Of a DNA stretch of 17,808 nt, positions 7,508 to 14,144 are shown piece by piece; position 1 is the stretch's first letter; every line of letters starts with the position of its first letter. A model generated the notes under the pieces. The model had not been told where the DNA came from, ran no database searches, and saw only the letters and a list, made by a program, of their open reading frames with translations. Source of the DNA: an archaeon (GTDB lineage Archaea; Halobacteriota; Syntropharchaeia; Alkanophagales; Methanospirareceae); NCBI GenBank assembly GCA_030019325.1, contig JASEFB010000037.1, positions 1-17,808 on the forward strand. The letters run 5' to 3'. Both the position numbers and the translations under genes were made by a program.

Positions 7508-7641
7508 CATTATAAAGTTAGGAATACAAAAATCATACCCTAAAAATGTTCGGTTATTAAAACCAAGCCCTAACACTTTTAGGAAAGAGAAAATGAACCT
7601 AAATAAATTCGAAAATTCGAGTTGAACCTAAAAGAGTTAGG
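7508..7641. repeat. Phased palindrome array A with promoter of the expanded Feo operon
   Basis: Copies of CCTAA-N5-TTMGG at 7539-7553, 7569-7583, 7598-7612 and 7627-7641, plus a half-degenerate unit ending in TTAGG at 7518-7522. Unit starts are 29-31 bp apart. On the minus strand the T-rich element ATTTTTGTATTCCTAA follows (7533-7518); if it is the TATA region, transcription should start near 7505, just before the triple-FeoA gene at 7488. About 100 bp are nearly identical to array B. The 250 bases between 7489 and 7740 hold only this array and a putative terminator. Confidence 0.8.
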
Positions 7642-7661
7642 AAGCGATGAATAAATCTAAT

Positions 7662-7680
7662 AAAAACAGGGACAATCCCT
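7662..7680 (-). terminator. Putative terminator after the CbiX-like gene
   Basis: On the minus strand AGGGA-TTG-TCCCT (7680-7668) is followed by GTTTTTATT. The stem is only 5 bp, so this is a modest call. It lies about 60 nt beyond the stop at 7741. Confidence 0.4.
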
Positions 7681-7740
7681 TCATTTATCTTTTACAATCC
7701 ACAACTTTGTCTCTGTTTGTTCTGGACAGGTACCCACTCA

Positions 7741-9534
7741 TTACCTTCTCACCCTCAGCACCAGGTACGCGATTGCTAATAGGCTCGCAATGGCGAAGAC
7801 CGCTTCGAAGCCTGTGGCGAACACGCCCTGATTTGGCGTGTCTTTTCTCATCTGCTTAGTTGCTGTCAATTCGATCCATCTTGCAATGTTTGGGTGTGGA
7901 CTTAATTCTTCTGGATATCCGTAAAATCCTTTCCCATTATAACGGTAGTTCAAGCCTTTAAGTTTCTTAGCAATGAGTTCATCCACGTAAGAAGAACCCA
8001 AGCTATTGGTCGTGACCACAATTACCGGTCCATCATGTGCCGCTTCCTCCACAACCTGTCTTATATTCGGGCTACCCTGGTATTGCATAAAACCATATCT
8101 CACATCCTTGAAGTTTGATATCGCTTTTACCTGTTCTGCTAAAGATCGGGCATATATCTCACCATGTTCGAAGTATGTCAGACTGCCCCAACGACTAATT
8201 ACCAATATCTCTTCATCTTCTTCTTCACTCACTTCGCGCGCCCTATCCAAGATTAACCCGGCAATCAGTGGATTATCGTCTATTGGACCTGCTACCGTAA
8301 TTCGAATACCCATATGTTTCGTCACATTTTGTAATATTTTAGTTTGTTCTGATGTTTTTAAAGCTTCATATACTTCCTCAACCGCTTCATCGTGGTCTGG
8401 AGTAGGCTCTGTGAATAGGGTGACAACGATAACGTGGTTTACGCCCTGCTGTAACAATTTATCCACGCCTGCATTGATGCTCTCATTTTCTGGCGGGTGT
8501 TCGGCGAATGCCAACGCAACGGGGACATCTAACTTCACCTCCTTCATCAACTCTCTTACCACATTCACCCGTTCAAGCCCTTTTGATCCATGGTCTATGA
8601 CCAGTAAGCCATATTTCTCATCTCCGATTGCACATCTAACGCTTGTCTCTATCCATCTTGCCACATTTGGATGTGGAGCTAGTGTTTTTCCATTGTATGC
8701 GTAGCTCAAGTTCTCAAGTAGCTGAGGAATATATTTCTCTGTGAAAAAGTCTTCACTGATCATTAAGGGAACAACGATGACGTCATTTTCAATAGATGCA
8801 TTCTCAACAACCGCCCTGAGTGTAAGGTCGGAATGGAGTGTCTCATTCACGCGAATAAAGGCATATTTCACCTCTCTGATCCTGATGGTTGGCTCCATGT
8901 AATACTTCAGTATCATCCGAATATTATCCGGGATGTTTGTGGCTAAGCTATTATTCCACCCCATGAAATCTGTCTCATTATCCGTTCCCTCTCCAACGAT
9001 CACAACAGTTTCATTGTCTGGGTCTTTACTGAGCTCAGCAACTCTATCTGCTAAGGTATAGGCAACCAACACATGATCATCTATCGCCTTCGTGAACACG
9101 ATCGTCGCATTGGTATCTACTTGTGTAAGATTCTCCGCTCCTTCTGGAGGATTATCCCTCAGTCCGAGCACATATTCGATCTTTGGAATGTGATCGCTGT
9201 ATGAGGATATGAACAAAGGCACAGCGATTATTTTTGTGATGCCCCTTTCATTGAATCTTTCGACAGCAGTAGTGATCGTTTCGTTCGGAACAAATTCTAA
9301 GAAGCCCAATTCTACTGGATATGGCAAACTGACGTTCTCCACCGCTTCTCGAACAGGTTTGCACCAGCGTTCCTCAGGACTCCCGTGTGCCACTACCAGA
9401 ATGCCTATTTGTTCGAAGTTCTCATTGGGTGCCATTCCTGTATCCACACTTCCAATTCCCGTAGAGAGCGTAAGAGCTCCTAATAAGATCCCGGTTATCG
9501 CTACAACAGCAATTGTTCCCTTTATTTTATTCAT
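7741..9534 (-). CDS. Exported multi-domain CbiX-like protein with C-terminal anchor
   Basis: A 597-residue protein: signal peptide (residues 5-28), CbiX-like domains, then GFEAVFAIASLLAIAYLVLRVRR, a membrane helix with basic end resembling a PGF-CTERM sorting signal (here TGFE). CbiX proteins are chelatases that insert Co or Ni into sirohydrochlorin. Domain one keeps VVAHGS (H50) and PLFISSYSDHIP (H115); domain three keeps VIDHGS (H315) and TLFTEPTPDH. Domains two and four are more diverged, but the near-repeat YNGKTLAPHPNVARWIE (280-296) and SPHPNIARWIE (545-555) shows that a unit of about 260 residues was duplicated. About a dozen N-x-S/T sequons fit an external location. A cell-surface place is odd for a chelatase, so metal or tetrapyrrole binding outside the cell is more likely than B12 synthesis. 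It overlaps the upstream gene by 8 nt. Confidence 0.88.
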   Translation of the reverse strand: MNKIKGTIAVVAITGILLGALTLSTGIGSVDTGMAPNENFEQIGILVVAHGSPEERWCKPVREAVENVSLPYPVELGFLEFVPNETITTAVERFNERGITKIIAVPLFISSYSDHIPKIEYVLGLRDNPPEGAENLTQVDTNATIVFTKAIDDHVLVAYTLADRVAELSKDPDNETVVIVGEGTDNETDFMGWNNSLATNIPDNIRMILKYYMEPTIRIREVKYAFIRVNETLHSDLTLRAVVENASIENDVIVVPLMISEDFFTEKYIPQLLENLSYAYNGKTLAPHPNVARWIETSVRCAIGDEKYGLLVIDHGSKGLERVNVVRELMKEVKLDVPVALAFAEHPPENESINAGVDKLLQQGVNHVIVVTLFTEPTPDHDEAVEEVYEALKTSEQTKILQNVTKHMGIRITVAGPIDDNPLIAGLILDRAREVSEEEDEEILVISRWGSLTYFEHGEIYARSLAEQVKAISNFKDVRYGFMQYQGSPNIRQVVEEAAHDGPVIVVTTNSLGSSYVDELIAKKLKGLNYRYNGKGFYGYPEELSPHPNIARWIELTATKQMRKDTPNQGVFATGFEAVFAIASLLAIAYLVLRVRR

Positions 9535-9814
9535 TTTTCCTTTTCGCCTCTATTACTTCGATATTTTCCCCACAAACCAAACATACTTCATCATCCCTTT
9601 CAAATGCATCACTCGAGATAGCAGAAGCAAGAGCTAATATGATCGGTATATGCCCCTCTGAAAGACCTCCATCTCGCAGAATATCCTCAATTATTTCTCG
9701 TTTGCGCTCACCCTTTTTAGAACGCTCAACAATTTCCTGGTAGAATTTTCCTGCTAATTCCACTATGACTCTTTCTTCCGTCTCCATTTTTATAATTTCC
9801 TCCACCCTCGCCAT
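9527..9814 (-). CDS. Small helical protein with C-terminal CxxC, partner of CbiX-like protein
   Basis: A 95-residue charged, mainly helical protein of no recognised family. The only obvious motif is DDEVCLVCGENIEV near the C-terminus, a CxxC that could bind metal. The start is firm: GGAGGT lies 6 nt before ATG 9814, in a leader identical to that of the His-rich miniprotein at 10173-10349. Its stop overlaps the start of the exported CbiX-like gene by 8 nt, so the two form an operon behind array B. It has no signal peptide and should be cytoplasmic. Confidence 0.82.
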   Translation of the reverse strand: MARVEEIIKMETEERVIVELAGKFYQEIVERSKKGERKREIIEDILRDGGLSEGHIPIILALASAISSDAFERDDEVCLVCGENIEVIEAKRKNE

Positions 9815-9832
9815 TTTTTACCTCCGTTTATC

Positions 9833-9965
9833 TCATTAATTGTTAGGAATACAAAAATTCCACCCTAATAAAGCTCGGTTATTAAAACTAACCCCTAACA
9901 CTTTTAGGAAAGAGAAAATGAACCTAAATAAACTCGAAAATTCCAGCTAACCTAAAGAGGTTAGG
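9833..9965. repeat. Phased palindrome array B with promoter of the CbiX-like operon
   Basis: Copies of CCTAA-N5-TTMGG or close variants at 9864-9878, 9894-9908, 9923-9937 and 9951-9965, with a promoter-proximal half unit ending in TTAGG at 9843-9847. Spacing is 28-31 bp. The promoter element on the minus strand is ATTTTTGTATTCCTAA, predicting a start near 9830 and a 16-nt leader that holds GGAGGT. The array is nearly identical to A over its whole length, and its leader matches C. Bases 9966-10089, beyond the array, show nothing convincing. Confidence 0.8.
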
Positions 9966-10089
9966 AAGCGATGAAAAACCAAAAAGAGAAGAATACAAAG
10001 CGGATTTGTTTAAGTTGAAAAACAAATTCAAGAACAAAGGACGAGAGAAGAAGAATAAGTATCATCGGGGGTGTCTCCTATTATTGTCA

Positions 10090-10143
10090 TGTAAAAAATA
10101 TAAAAAGAGATGCAGGAGGACTTGAAATAAACCTCATGCATCT
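10090..10143 (-). terminator. Terminator of the His-rich miniprotein gene
   Basis: On the minus strand a 12-bp stem with one mismatch (AGATGCATGAGG pairing with CCTCCTGCATCT, 10143-10108) with a 12-nt loop is followed directly by CTTTTTATATTTTTT. This is the clearest hairpin terminator in the window. It begins 30 nt after the stop at 10173. Confidence 0.7.
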
Positions 10144-10172
10144 AAAAAGAATAAATAGGTGCAAAAACATCT

Positions 10173-10349
10173 CTACTCGCTCTCTTTTTGCATTGCTTCC
10201 AGATGTTCCATCAGGTCATGCATGTGTTCGTCAAGATTCTTCGTGTGCGCACCTATCTCCTCTATATCCCTTTGCACATGTTCGATGTCGTCGTGAACAT
10301 GCTTCACGTCTTCACTCACATGCTTTCTGAGTTCTTTTATATCTGCCAT
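10173..10349 (-). CDS. Histidine-striped coiled-coil miniprotein
   Basis: A 58-residue protein starting at ATG 10349, 6 nt after GGAGGT, ending with TAG at 10173 and followed by a terminator, so it is very likely a real gene. It is one continuous coiled coil: core positions V11, V15, V18, I22, V25, I29, I32, L39, M43, L46, L50 and M53 follow the 3-4 pattern. Eight of 58 residues are histidine, at 10, 17, 19, 24, 35, 42, 44 and 49. H10/H17/H24 and H35/H42/H49 are each exactly one heptad apart, so they line up as stripes on one face, next to many Asp and Glu. A cytoplasmic metal-binding or metal-buffering role (Ni, Co, Zn or Fe) is inferred from this and from its array C promoter. I know no family for it. 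Confidence 0.82.
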   Translation of the reverse strand: MADIKELRKHVSEDVKHVHDDIEHVQRDIEEIGAHTKNLDEHMHDLMEHLEAMQKESE

Positions 10350-10367
10350 TTTTTACCTCCGTTTAGC

Positions 10368-10442
10368 TCATTAATTGTTAGGCACACAAATAATATCCCC
10401 TAATAAAGCTTGGTTTTGAATAAAAAGCCTAAATAAGTTAGG
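10368..10442. repeat. Phased palindrome array C with promoter of the His-rich miniprotein
   Basis: Palindromes CCTAA-N5-CTTGG at 10399-10413 and CCTAA-N5-TTAGG at 10428-10442, 29 bp apart, plus a half unit ending in TTAGG at 10378-10382. The minus-strand promoter element TTATTTGTGTGCCTAA (10393-10378) predicts a start near 10366 and a leader of about 17 nt carrying GGAGGT. The two palindromes and their spacer are almost identical to the first two of array D. Confidence 0.78.
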
Positions 10443-10478
10443 TCCCTGACAAAAAACCGATGATTTGTGTTACATTTT

Positions 10479-10660
10479 TTACCTATTTCTTATTTTACAA
10501 AGCATAATTTCCTTTGCTATTTTAGAAGCCCCCTCTTCATGGTTATCATCTCCCTCCATATTTGCACATTTTTCTATGGTTTTGGCAAATGCATCAAGAG
10601 GGTCAAAACTCCACCTTCTCCTCGGCTCTTCAATATCTATCCTTCCGTATTGAATTTGTG
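10479..10660 (-). pseudogene. Unrecognised C-terminal fragment
   Basis: The frame from about 10660 to the stop at 10479 reads IDIEEPRRRWSFDPLDAFAKTI and then a Cys/Glu-rich helical end. It has no start of its own and is reached only through the out-of-frame end of the transporter fragment. It looks like the tail of some other gene joined here by deletion. No family recognised. Confidence 0.25.
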
Positions 10661-10876
10661 ATATGCACCACACAGTACAGCAGAGCCACCGAATCCGAAA
10701 ACAATGAAGGGTTTCCTTTTCCCGCACTTATCCGAGAGTGAGCCCCAAACCACGGCAAAAATCACGTAGGCAAGCATTTCAAGCGTAAAAAACATACTCG
10801 CTTTGGTATTGCTGGCATCGAAACAGTCAATGATAAACTCTTTAATCACCGGCGCCATAAGCGTCAAACTCAGCAT
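10637..10876 (-). pseudogene. N-terminal fragment of an MFS transporter
   Basis: About 79 residues cover the start of a major facilitator protein: LTLMAPVIKEFIIDCFD, a second helix MLAYVIFAVVWGSLSDKCGKRKP (the loop G-x-L-S-D-[KR]-x-G-[KR]-[KR] is the MFS signature between helices 2 and 3), and the start of helix 3 (FIVFGFGGSAVLCGAYH). It then hits a TAG after KFNTEG, roughly 320 residues short of a 12-helix transporter. Upstream in frame there is also a stop without a good start codon. It is a dead remnant between arrays C and D. Confidence 0.7.
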
Positions 10877-10959
10877 TACTATAAATGTTAAGACAGCATG
10901 ATTGCAATTTCCCTATTGAGGTCGATGCTTATTCTGTTCGACATACTCTCTTGCGAGTT

Positions 10960-11070
10960 CTAAGAAGAGTCTCCGCTTACATTCCGACCTTCGTCCACCT
11001 CGTCTTCGGAGGACCTGTTCTTGCATCGGCATTCTTTACATCGCCCATCGCATTCGCAATCGCATGACAT
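10960..11070 (-). CDS. Metallothionein-like Cys-rich miniprotein
   Basis: A 36-residue frame from ATG 11070 to TAG 10960. Six cysteines fall within residues 3-16 in the order C-x-C-x-C-x3-C-x2-C-x-C (MSCDCECDGRCKECRC), followed by an acidic, Ser-rich tail. That density and spacing resemble metallothioneins, though no family match is claimed. There is no Shine-Dalgarno. The promoter element of array D on this strand (TTATTTGTACCCCTAA, 11102-11087) predicts a start near 11075, giving an almost leaderless mRNA, which archaea translate well. Position directly behind an array, as for the other metal genes, supports it. Being so short, it could still be chance. Confidence 0.6.
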   Translation of the reverse strand: MSCDCECDGRCKECRCKNRSSEDEVDEGRNVSGDSS

Positions 11071-11076
11071 AATTTG

Positions 11077-11268
11077 AAAGAAGTTGTTAGGGGTACAAAT
11101 AACATCCCCTAATAAAGCTTGGTTTTGAATAAAAAGCCGAATAAAGTTAGGATTTTGATAAAAAGCTGATAATTTCGATTTTTTCCTAAAAACACTAATT
11201 AAATTCGGTTACCCCTATGCGTCCTAATCTTGTTAGGAATCGTTATTTATGCACCTAACTTTTTTATT
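11077..11268. repeat. Phased palindrome array D, divergent regulatory region
   Basis: The longest array. Unit starts at 11077, 11108, 11137, 11166 (very degenerate), 11194, 11223 and 11254 are 28-31 bp apart. The clearest copies are CCTAA-N5-CTTGG (11108-11122), CCGAA-N5-TTAGG (11137-11151), ACTAA-N5-TTCGG (11194-11208) and CCTAA-N5-TTAGG (11223-11237). Both ends carry the promoter element, pointing outward: TTATTTGTACCCCTAA on the minus strand (11102-11087) towards the Cys-rich miniprotein, and TTATTTATGCACCTAA on the plus strand (11243-11258) towards the DUF2023 gene. The fill between 11071 and 11311 is therefore all regulatory. Confidence 0.8.
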
Positions 11269-11311
11269 TTTTCCCGTGGCAAAGTGAGCGTGAGTATACG
11301 ATAGAAGAGCT

Positions 11312-11698
11312 ATGGAAGTGTTTATCCATCATATTCAGGAATATAAGAAAGGATTGAGAACTCTCGTCCTTCATACGACGAAAGCGTCGGATAGAGATGC
11401 GATTGAAAAAAGACTGAAAAGGGAAACGATTGATTACCATGTTCAGGAAGTCAACGGAACGAAAATAAATGTCTTCTTCGGCAATTCTATCTGCATTGAT
11501 GTCATCAAACAGATGAATTTTATATCGTTATCAGATTTAACAGATGAGGAGGACTTTATTCTTGGCACGATGCTGGGCTACGATAGGGTAAAGCAGTGCG
11601 AGCGGTATCTTAAAAGGAAGCGCCACAACAAAAATAATAACTTAGAAGAAAAGCTACTCCTAAGACCAGAACAATTGTTGCACCCGGAGGTAAATTGA
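11312..11698 (+). CDS. DUF2023 family protein
   Basis: A 128-residue protein matching DUF2023 closely: EVFIHHIQEYKKGLRTLVLHT at the start, KINVFFGNSICIDVIKQM in the middle, and LTDEEDFILGTMLGYDRVKQ and CERYLKRK at the end. The function of the family is unknown; I recall it near flavodoxins in bacteria, which I cannot check here. Conserved His-His at residues 5-6 and cysteines in SICIDV and KQCERY could bind metal. Residues after about 105 (NKNNNLEEKLLL onward) are outside the family and lie over the 3' end of the permease gene on the other strand (89-bp convergent overlap), so this tail may be a read-through of the original stop. It is the only complete plus-strand gene and is served by the plus-facing promoter of array D. 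Confidence 0.85.
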   Translation: MEVFIHHIQEYKKGLRTLVLHTTKASDRDAIEKRLKRETIDYHVQEVNGTKINVFFGNSICIDVIKQMNFISLSDLTDEEDFILGTMLGYDRVKQCERYLKRKRHNKNNNLEEKLLLRPEQLLHPEVN

Positions 11699-12416
11699 AA
11701 GCACAAGAGAGCCATAGCCCACAGAGGGTTAAAATAGCACAAAGAGAGATAGAAAGGAGCATCATACCACTCAAACGATGTGTAAATTGCCTGCTCATCA
11801 CTGCCGGTATGGTTAACAGCGCAATGACCAGAATAACACCCACCACCCTTATCAACACCACCACAGTTAATGCAATAAGACACAAAAGGAGAAGATATAA
11901 TCGCTCGGTGGGAAGCCCCATCGCCTTTGCATACTCCTCATCGAAGGAGATCGCCTGAAATTCTCGCTGAAATAAAAATACCACTGCAATTATAGCGGCA
12001 TTCAAGCTCAGCATTAGAATTATGTCTGAAGTATGCACTGTTAAAATACTTCCAAATAAATAGCCAAACAGGTCTGGAGCATAACCCGGACTCAATGCAA
12101 CGAAAATAATACCTAAAGCCATCCCCATCACCCATAAGATTCCGATTGCGGTATCTTCTGGTATTTTTGTTCTCCTCCCTATAACGCCCATGCTTAGCGC
12201 AGATACGATGCTAAAAGGAATAACGCCCAAGACCGGGTCCACACCCAGGAAATAGCCCAATCCAATACCGCCAAAGGCAGCATGGGCTATTCCTCCGCTG
12301 ATGAACACTATCCGCTTCACGACCACATAGACGCCTACAATCCCGCATGCGATGCTGGCTAACAACGCTGCAATAAGGGCGTTCCTCATGAATTCATACT
12401 GCAAAATCTCTATCAT
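11610..12416 (-). CDS. znuB: Metal ABC transporter permease (ZnuB/TroC-like)
   Basis: A 268-residue ABC-3 family permease with about eight membrane helices. Seen: VGVYVVVKRIVFISGGIAHAAFGGIGLG near the N-terminus, a family signature, and IRVVGVILVIALLTIPAVMSR later. The start is ATG 12416 (MIEILQYEF), 2 nt after the ATPase stop; an upstream frame extension to 12479 lies inside the ATPase gene and is rejected. The last residues (SYYFCCGASF) overlap the DUF2023 gene on the other strand. It forms the channel of a Zn, Mn or Fe importer with the two upstream genes. Confidence 0.92.
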   Translation of the reverse strand: MIEILQYEFMRNALIAALLASIACGIVGVYVVVKRIVFISGGIAHAAFGGIGLGYFLGVDPVLGVIPFSIVSALSMGVIGRRTKIPEDTAIGILWVMGMALGIIFVALSPGYAPDLFGYLFGSILTVHTSDIILMLSLNAAIIAVVFLFQREFQAISFDEEYAKAMGLPTERLYLLLLCLIALTVVVLIRVVGVILVIALLTIPAVMSRQFTHRLSGMMLLSISLCAILTLCGLWLSCAFNLPPGATIVLVLGVAFLLSYYFCCGASF

Positions 12417-12418
12417 TT

Positions 12419-13180
12419 TTATTTGTGCACTTTCAACACCCTGTGAGGAACGCCATGAGCTATTATTTCTACCGGGCACTGGTATGTCGCTTCCAGGTCT
12501 TCTGCAGTTATCTCTTTTGTGTTATGATAAAAAAGCCTGCGGTTAAGACATGCAATTTTATCCACGTAAATGGAAACAGCACTGATGTCATGCGATACTA
12601 AAACAATCGCCATTCGATGCCTCAGTTTCTCAAAGAGTCCATAAAGCTCGGTCTGCATAGGTGAATCAACACTTGCCATCGGTTCGTCTAAGAGAAGTAG
12701 TCTCGGCTCGGTTACCAGTGCACGAGCGATAAAAACCCGCTGTTGTTGCCCACCGGAGAGTTTTCCTATTTGAGAAGCAGAGAAATCGAGCATTTCCACT
12801 GTCCTCAGGGCTTCATAAGCAAGCTTCTCATCCTCTTCGCTATATCTTTTGAACCCTTTCATGCGCCCTAAGCGCCCCATCAGCACTACATCCCAGACGC
12901 TTACTGGAAAATCTCGGTCAAAGAGGCTGTACTGTGGAACATAGCCAACAAATTTTCTGCCTCTCTCTGGTGTGTCTCCGAAAACCCTAACCTTCCCCCG
13001 GCTCGGCTTTAGTAAGCCAAGAATAACTTTGAGGAGAGTGGTCTTCCCGCCTCCATTTGGTCCTATTATCCCTAAGAAATCACGCTGATTTATGGAGAGG
13101 TTAATCTCTTCCAACGCCGTCACACCGTCAAAATGCACCCATACGTCTTCCAATTTTACAACTGTCCTTCTGTACTGCAT
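12419..13180 (-). CDS. znuC: Metal ABC transporter ATPase (ZnuC-like)
   Basis: A 253-residue ABC ATPase. Seen: Walker A GPNGGGKTT, Q-loop VPQYS, signature LSGGQQQR, Walker B LLLLDEP, and H-loop SHD. The C-terminal ending, with CPVEIIAHGVPHRVLKVH, is typical of the Zn/Mn class. It follows the binding-protein gene by 2 nt and precedes the permease by 2 nt, so the three genes form one transcript. It drives metal import by ATP hydrolysis on the cytoplasmic face. Confidence 0.94.
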   Translation of the reverse strand: MQYRRTVVKLEDVWVHFDGVTALEEINLSINQRDFLGIIGPNGGGKTTLLKVILGLLKPSRGKVRVFGDTPERGRKFVGYVPQYSLFDRDFPVSVWDVVLMGRLGRMKGFKRYSEEDEKLAYEALRTVEMLDFSASQIGKLSGGQQQRVFIARALVTEPRLLLLDEPMASVDSPMQTELYGLFEKLRHRMAIVLVSHDISAVSIYVDKIACLNRRLFYHNTKEITAEDLEATYQCPVEIIAHGVPHRVLKVHK

Positions 13181-13182
13181 TA

Positions 13183-14058
13183 TTATTCCATCTCAAGAGA
13201 GAGTGAAGCCGCGATACTTCGCATATTGGCAATATAGTCTCGAGGGAGAGGATCTATAAAAACAATCTGCCCTCCAATCTCTTGCGCAATGGCTTCGGCA
13301 TCTTTCGTTGCAAATTGCGGCGCTACATAGATATATGACAGGTTGTATTGTCTCGCTTTATCCACGCAATCCTGGATGACTTTAGGTGTTGGTGCTTTTC
13401 CCTTATGCTCAATCGCTATTTGCGTTAGATTATATTCCTCGGCGAAATATCCAAATGCGGGGTGGTAGGTCATAAAGATGCGGTTTTTAGTAAAACGGTC
13501 AAGTCTCTCATGGATATATGCGTCAACATCATCGAGTTCTTGTAGATATTTATCTCTGTTTGCCGTATAATACGCCTCGCACCCGGGGTCCAACTCGGTG
13601 AGTCCATCGCAGATATTCTCCACAATAACTCTGGCATTGACTGGGGAATTCCAGATATGTGGATCGTTTCCCATCATCGTGATACCTTTAGCGCAATCAA
13701 CGATCAGCATATTGGGATTGACACCCATGATTTTGTCCATCCATACTTGCTCGAACTCCACTCCAGAACCTACTTTGAAGTATACCTTCGCCTTGCTGAC
13801 CTCCCTTAACTGACCTGGTGTCGGCTCATAGGTGTGGGGGCTTGCCCCCGGCGGCACCATAACGGTCACCCGCACTTTATCTCCACCTACATTTTCCACA
13901 AAATCCGCTTGGGGAAGTATGGTTACAACCACCCCTATCACTTCTTCGCCCGCTACTCTTCCTCCTTCAGGGGCAATGCGAATATACGCTGCACTCATAG
14001 TGATCACGCAGACGGCAGCTATCAACACCCCAATTACTATCCTTCTTCTTGTATCCAT
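13183..14058 (-). CDS. znuA: Metal-binding protein of ABC transporter (ZnuA/TroA-like)
   Basis: A 291-residue cluster A-I binding protein with an N-terminal membrane anchor (residues 7-25, no clear lipobox). Predicted metal ligands are visible in order: H75 (GASPHTYEPT), H134 (NDPHIWNSP), H199 (MTYHPAFGY) and D269 (FIDPLPRDY), the standard His3-Asp set. The loop before H134 is short and lacks the His-rich stretch of many zinc-specific ZnuA proteins, so Mn or Fe are also possible. It is the first gene of the operon. GGAGGTG precedes ATG 14058 by 11 nt. The upstream region lacks CCTAA palindromes. Confidence 0.92.
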   Translation of the reverse strand: MDTRRRIVIGVLIAAVCVITMSAAYIRIAPEGGRVAGEEVIGVVVTILPQADFVENVGGDKVRVTVMVPPGASPHTYEPTPGQLREVSKAKVYFKVGSGVEFEQVWMDKIMGVNPNMLIVDCAKGITMMGNDPHIWNSPVNARVIVENICDGLTELDPGCEAYYTANRDKYLQELDDVDAYIHERLDRFTKNRIFMTYHPAFGYFAEEYNLTQIAIEHKGKAPTPKVIQDCVDKARQYNLSYIYVAPQFATKDAEAIAQEIGGQIVFIDPLPRDYIANMRSIAASLSLEME

Positions 14059-14086
14059 TTTCCCATCTCACCTCCTAAATCTTAAA

Positions 14087-14114
14087 ATTAATAATATTTG
14101 AATAATTTATTAAT
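14087..14114. promoter_or_regulatory. AT-rich inverted repeat upstream of znuABC
   Basis: ATTAATAA-N12-TTATTAAT lies 29-56 nt before the znuA start, where the promoter should be. It could be an operator plus TATA region. Because the region is very AT-rich, the symmetry may be chance. Confidence 0.35.
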
Positions 14115-14144
14115 AACCTGTGGTTAAGAGAAAGACTATCCACT

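Noticed and set aside
7647..7859. Plus-strand frame starting MNKSNKNRDN beyond array A
   Set aside because: It runs into the antisense of the CbiX-like gene. The similar ATG beyond array B stops after about 15 codons, so the conserved GCGATGAA is explained by the copied cassette rather than by coding.
10885..11067. Plus-strand frame of 60 codons opposite the Cys-rich miniprotein
   Set aside because: No ribosome binding site or promoter, no recognisable features; the Cys pattern on the minus strand is more striking.
7508..11268. CCTAA-N5-TTAGG units as RNA hairpins or tandem terminators
   Set aside because: Stems are only 5 bp, there are no T runs after them, and by the promoter geometry they lie upstream of the transcription starts. 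DNA binding sites fit better.
12417..12479. Longer permease start at 12479
   Set aside because: It lies within the ATPase gene, has polar sequence unlike the family, and MIEILQYEF at 12416 matches the usual permease start.
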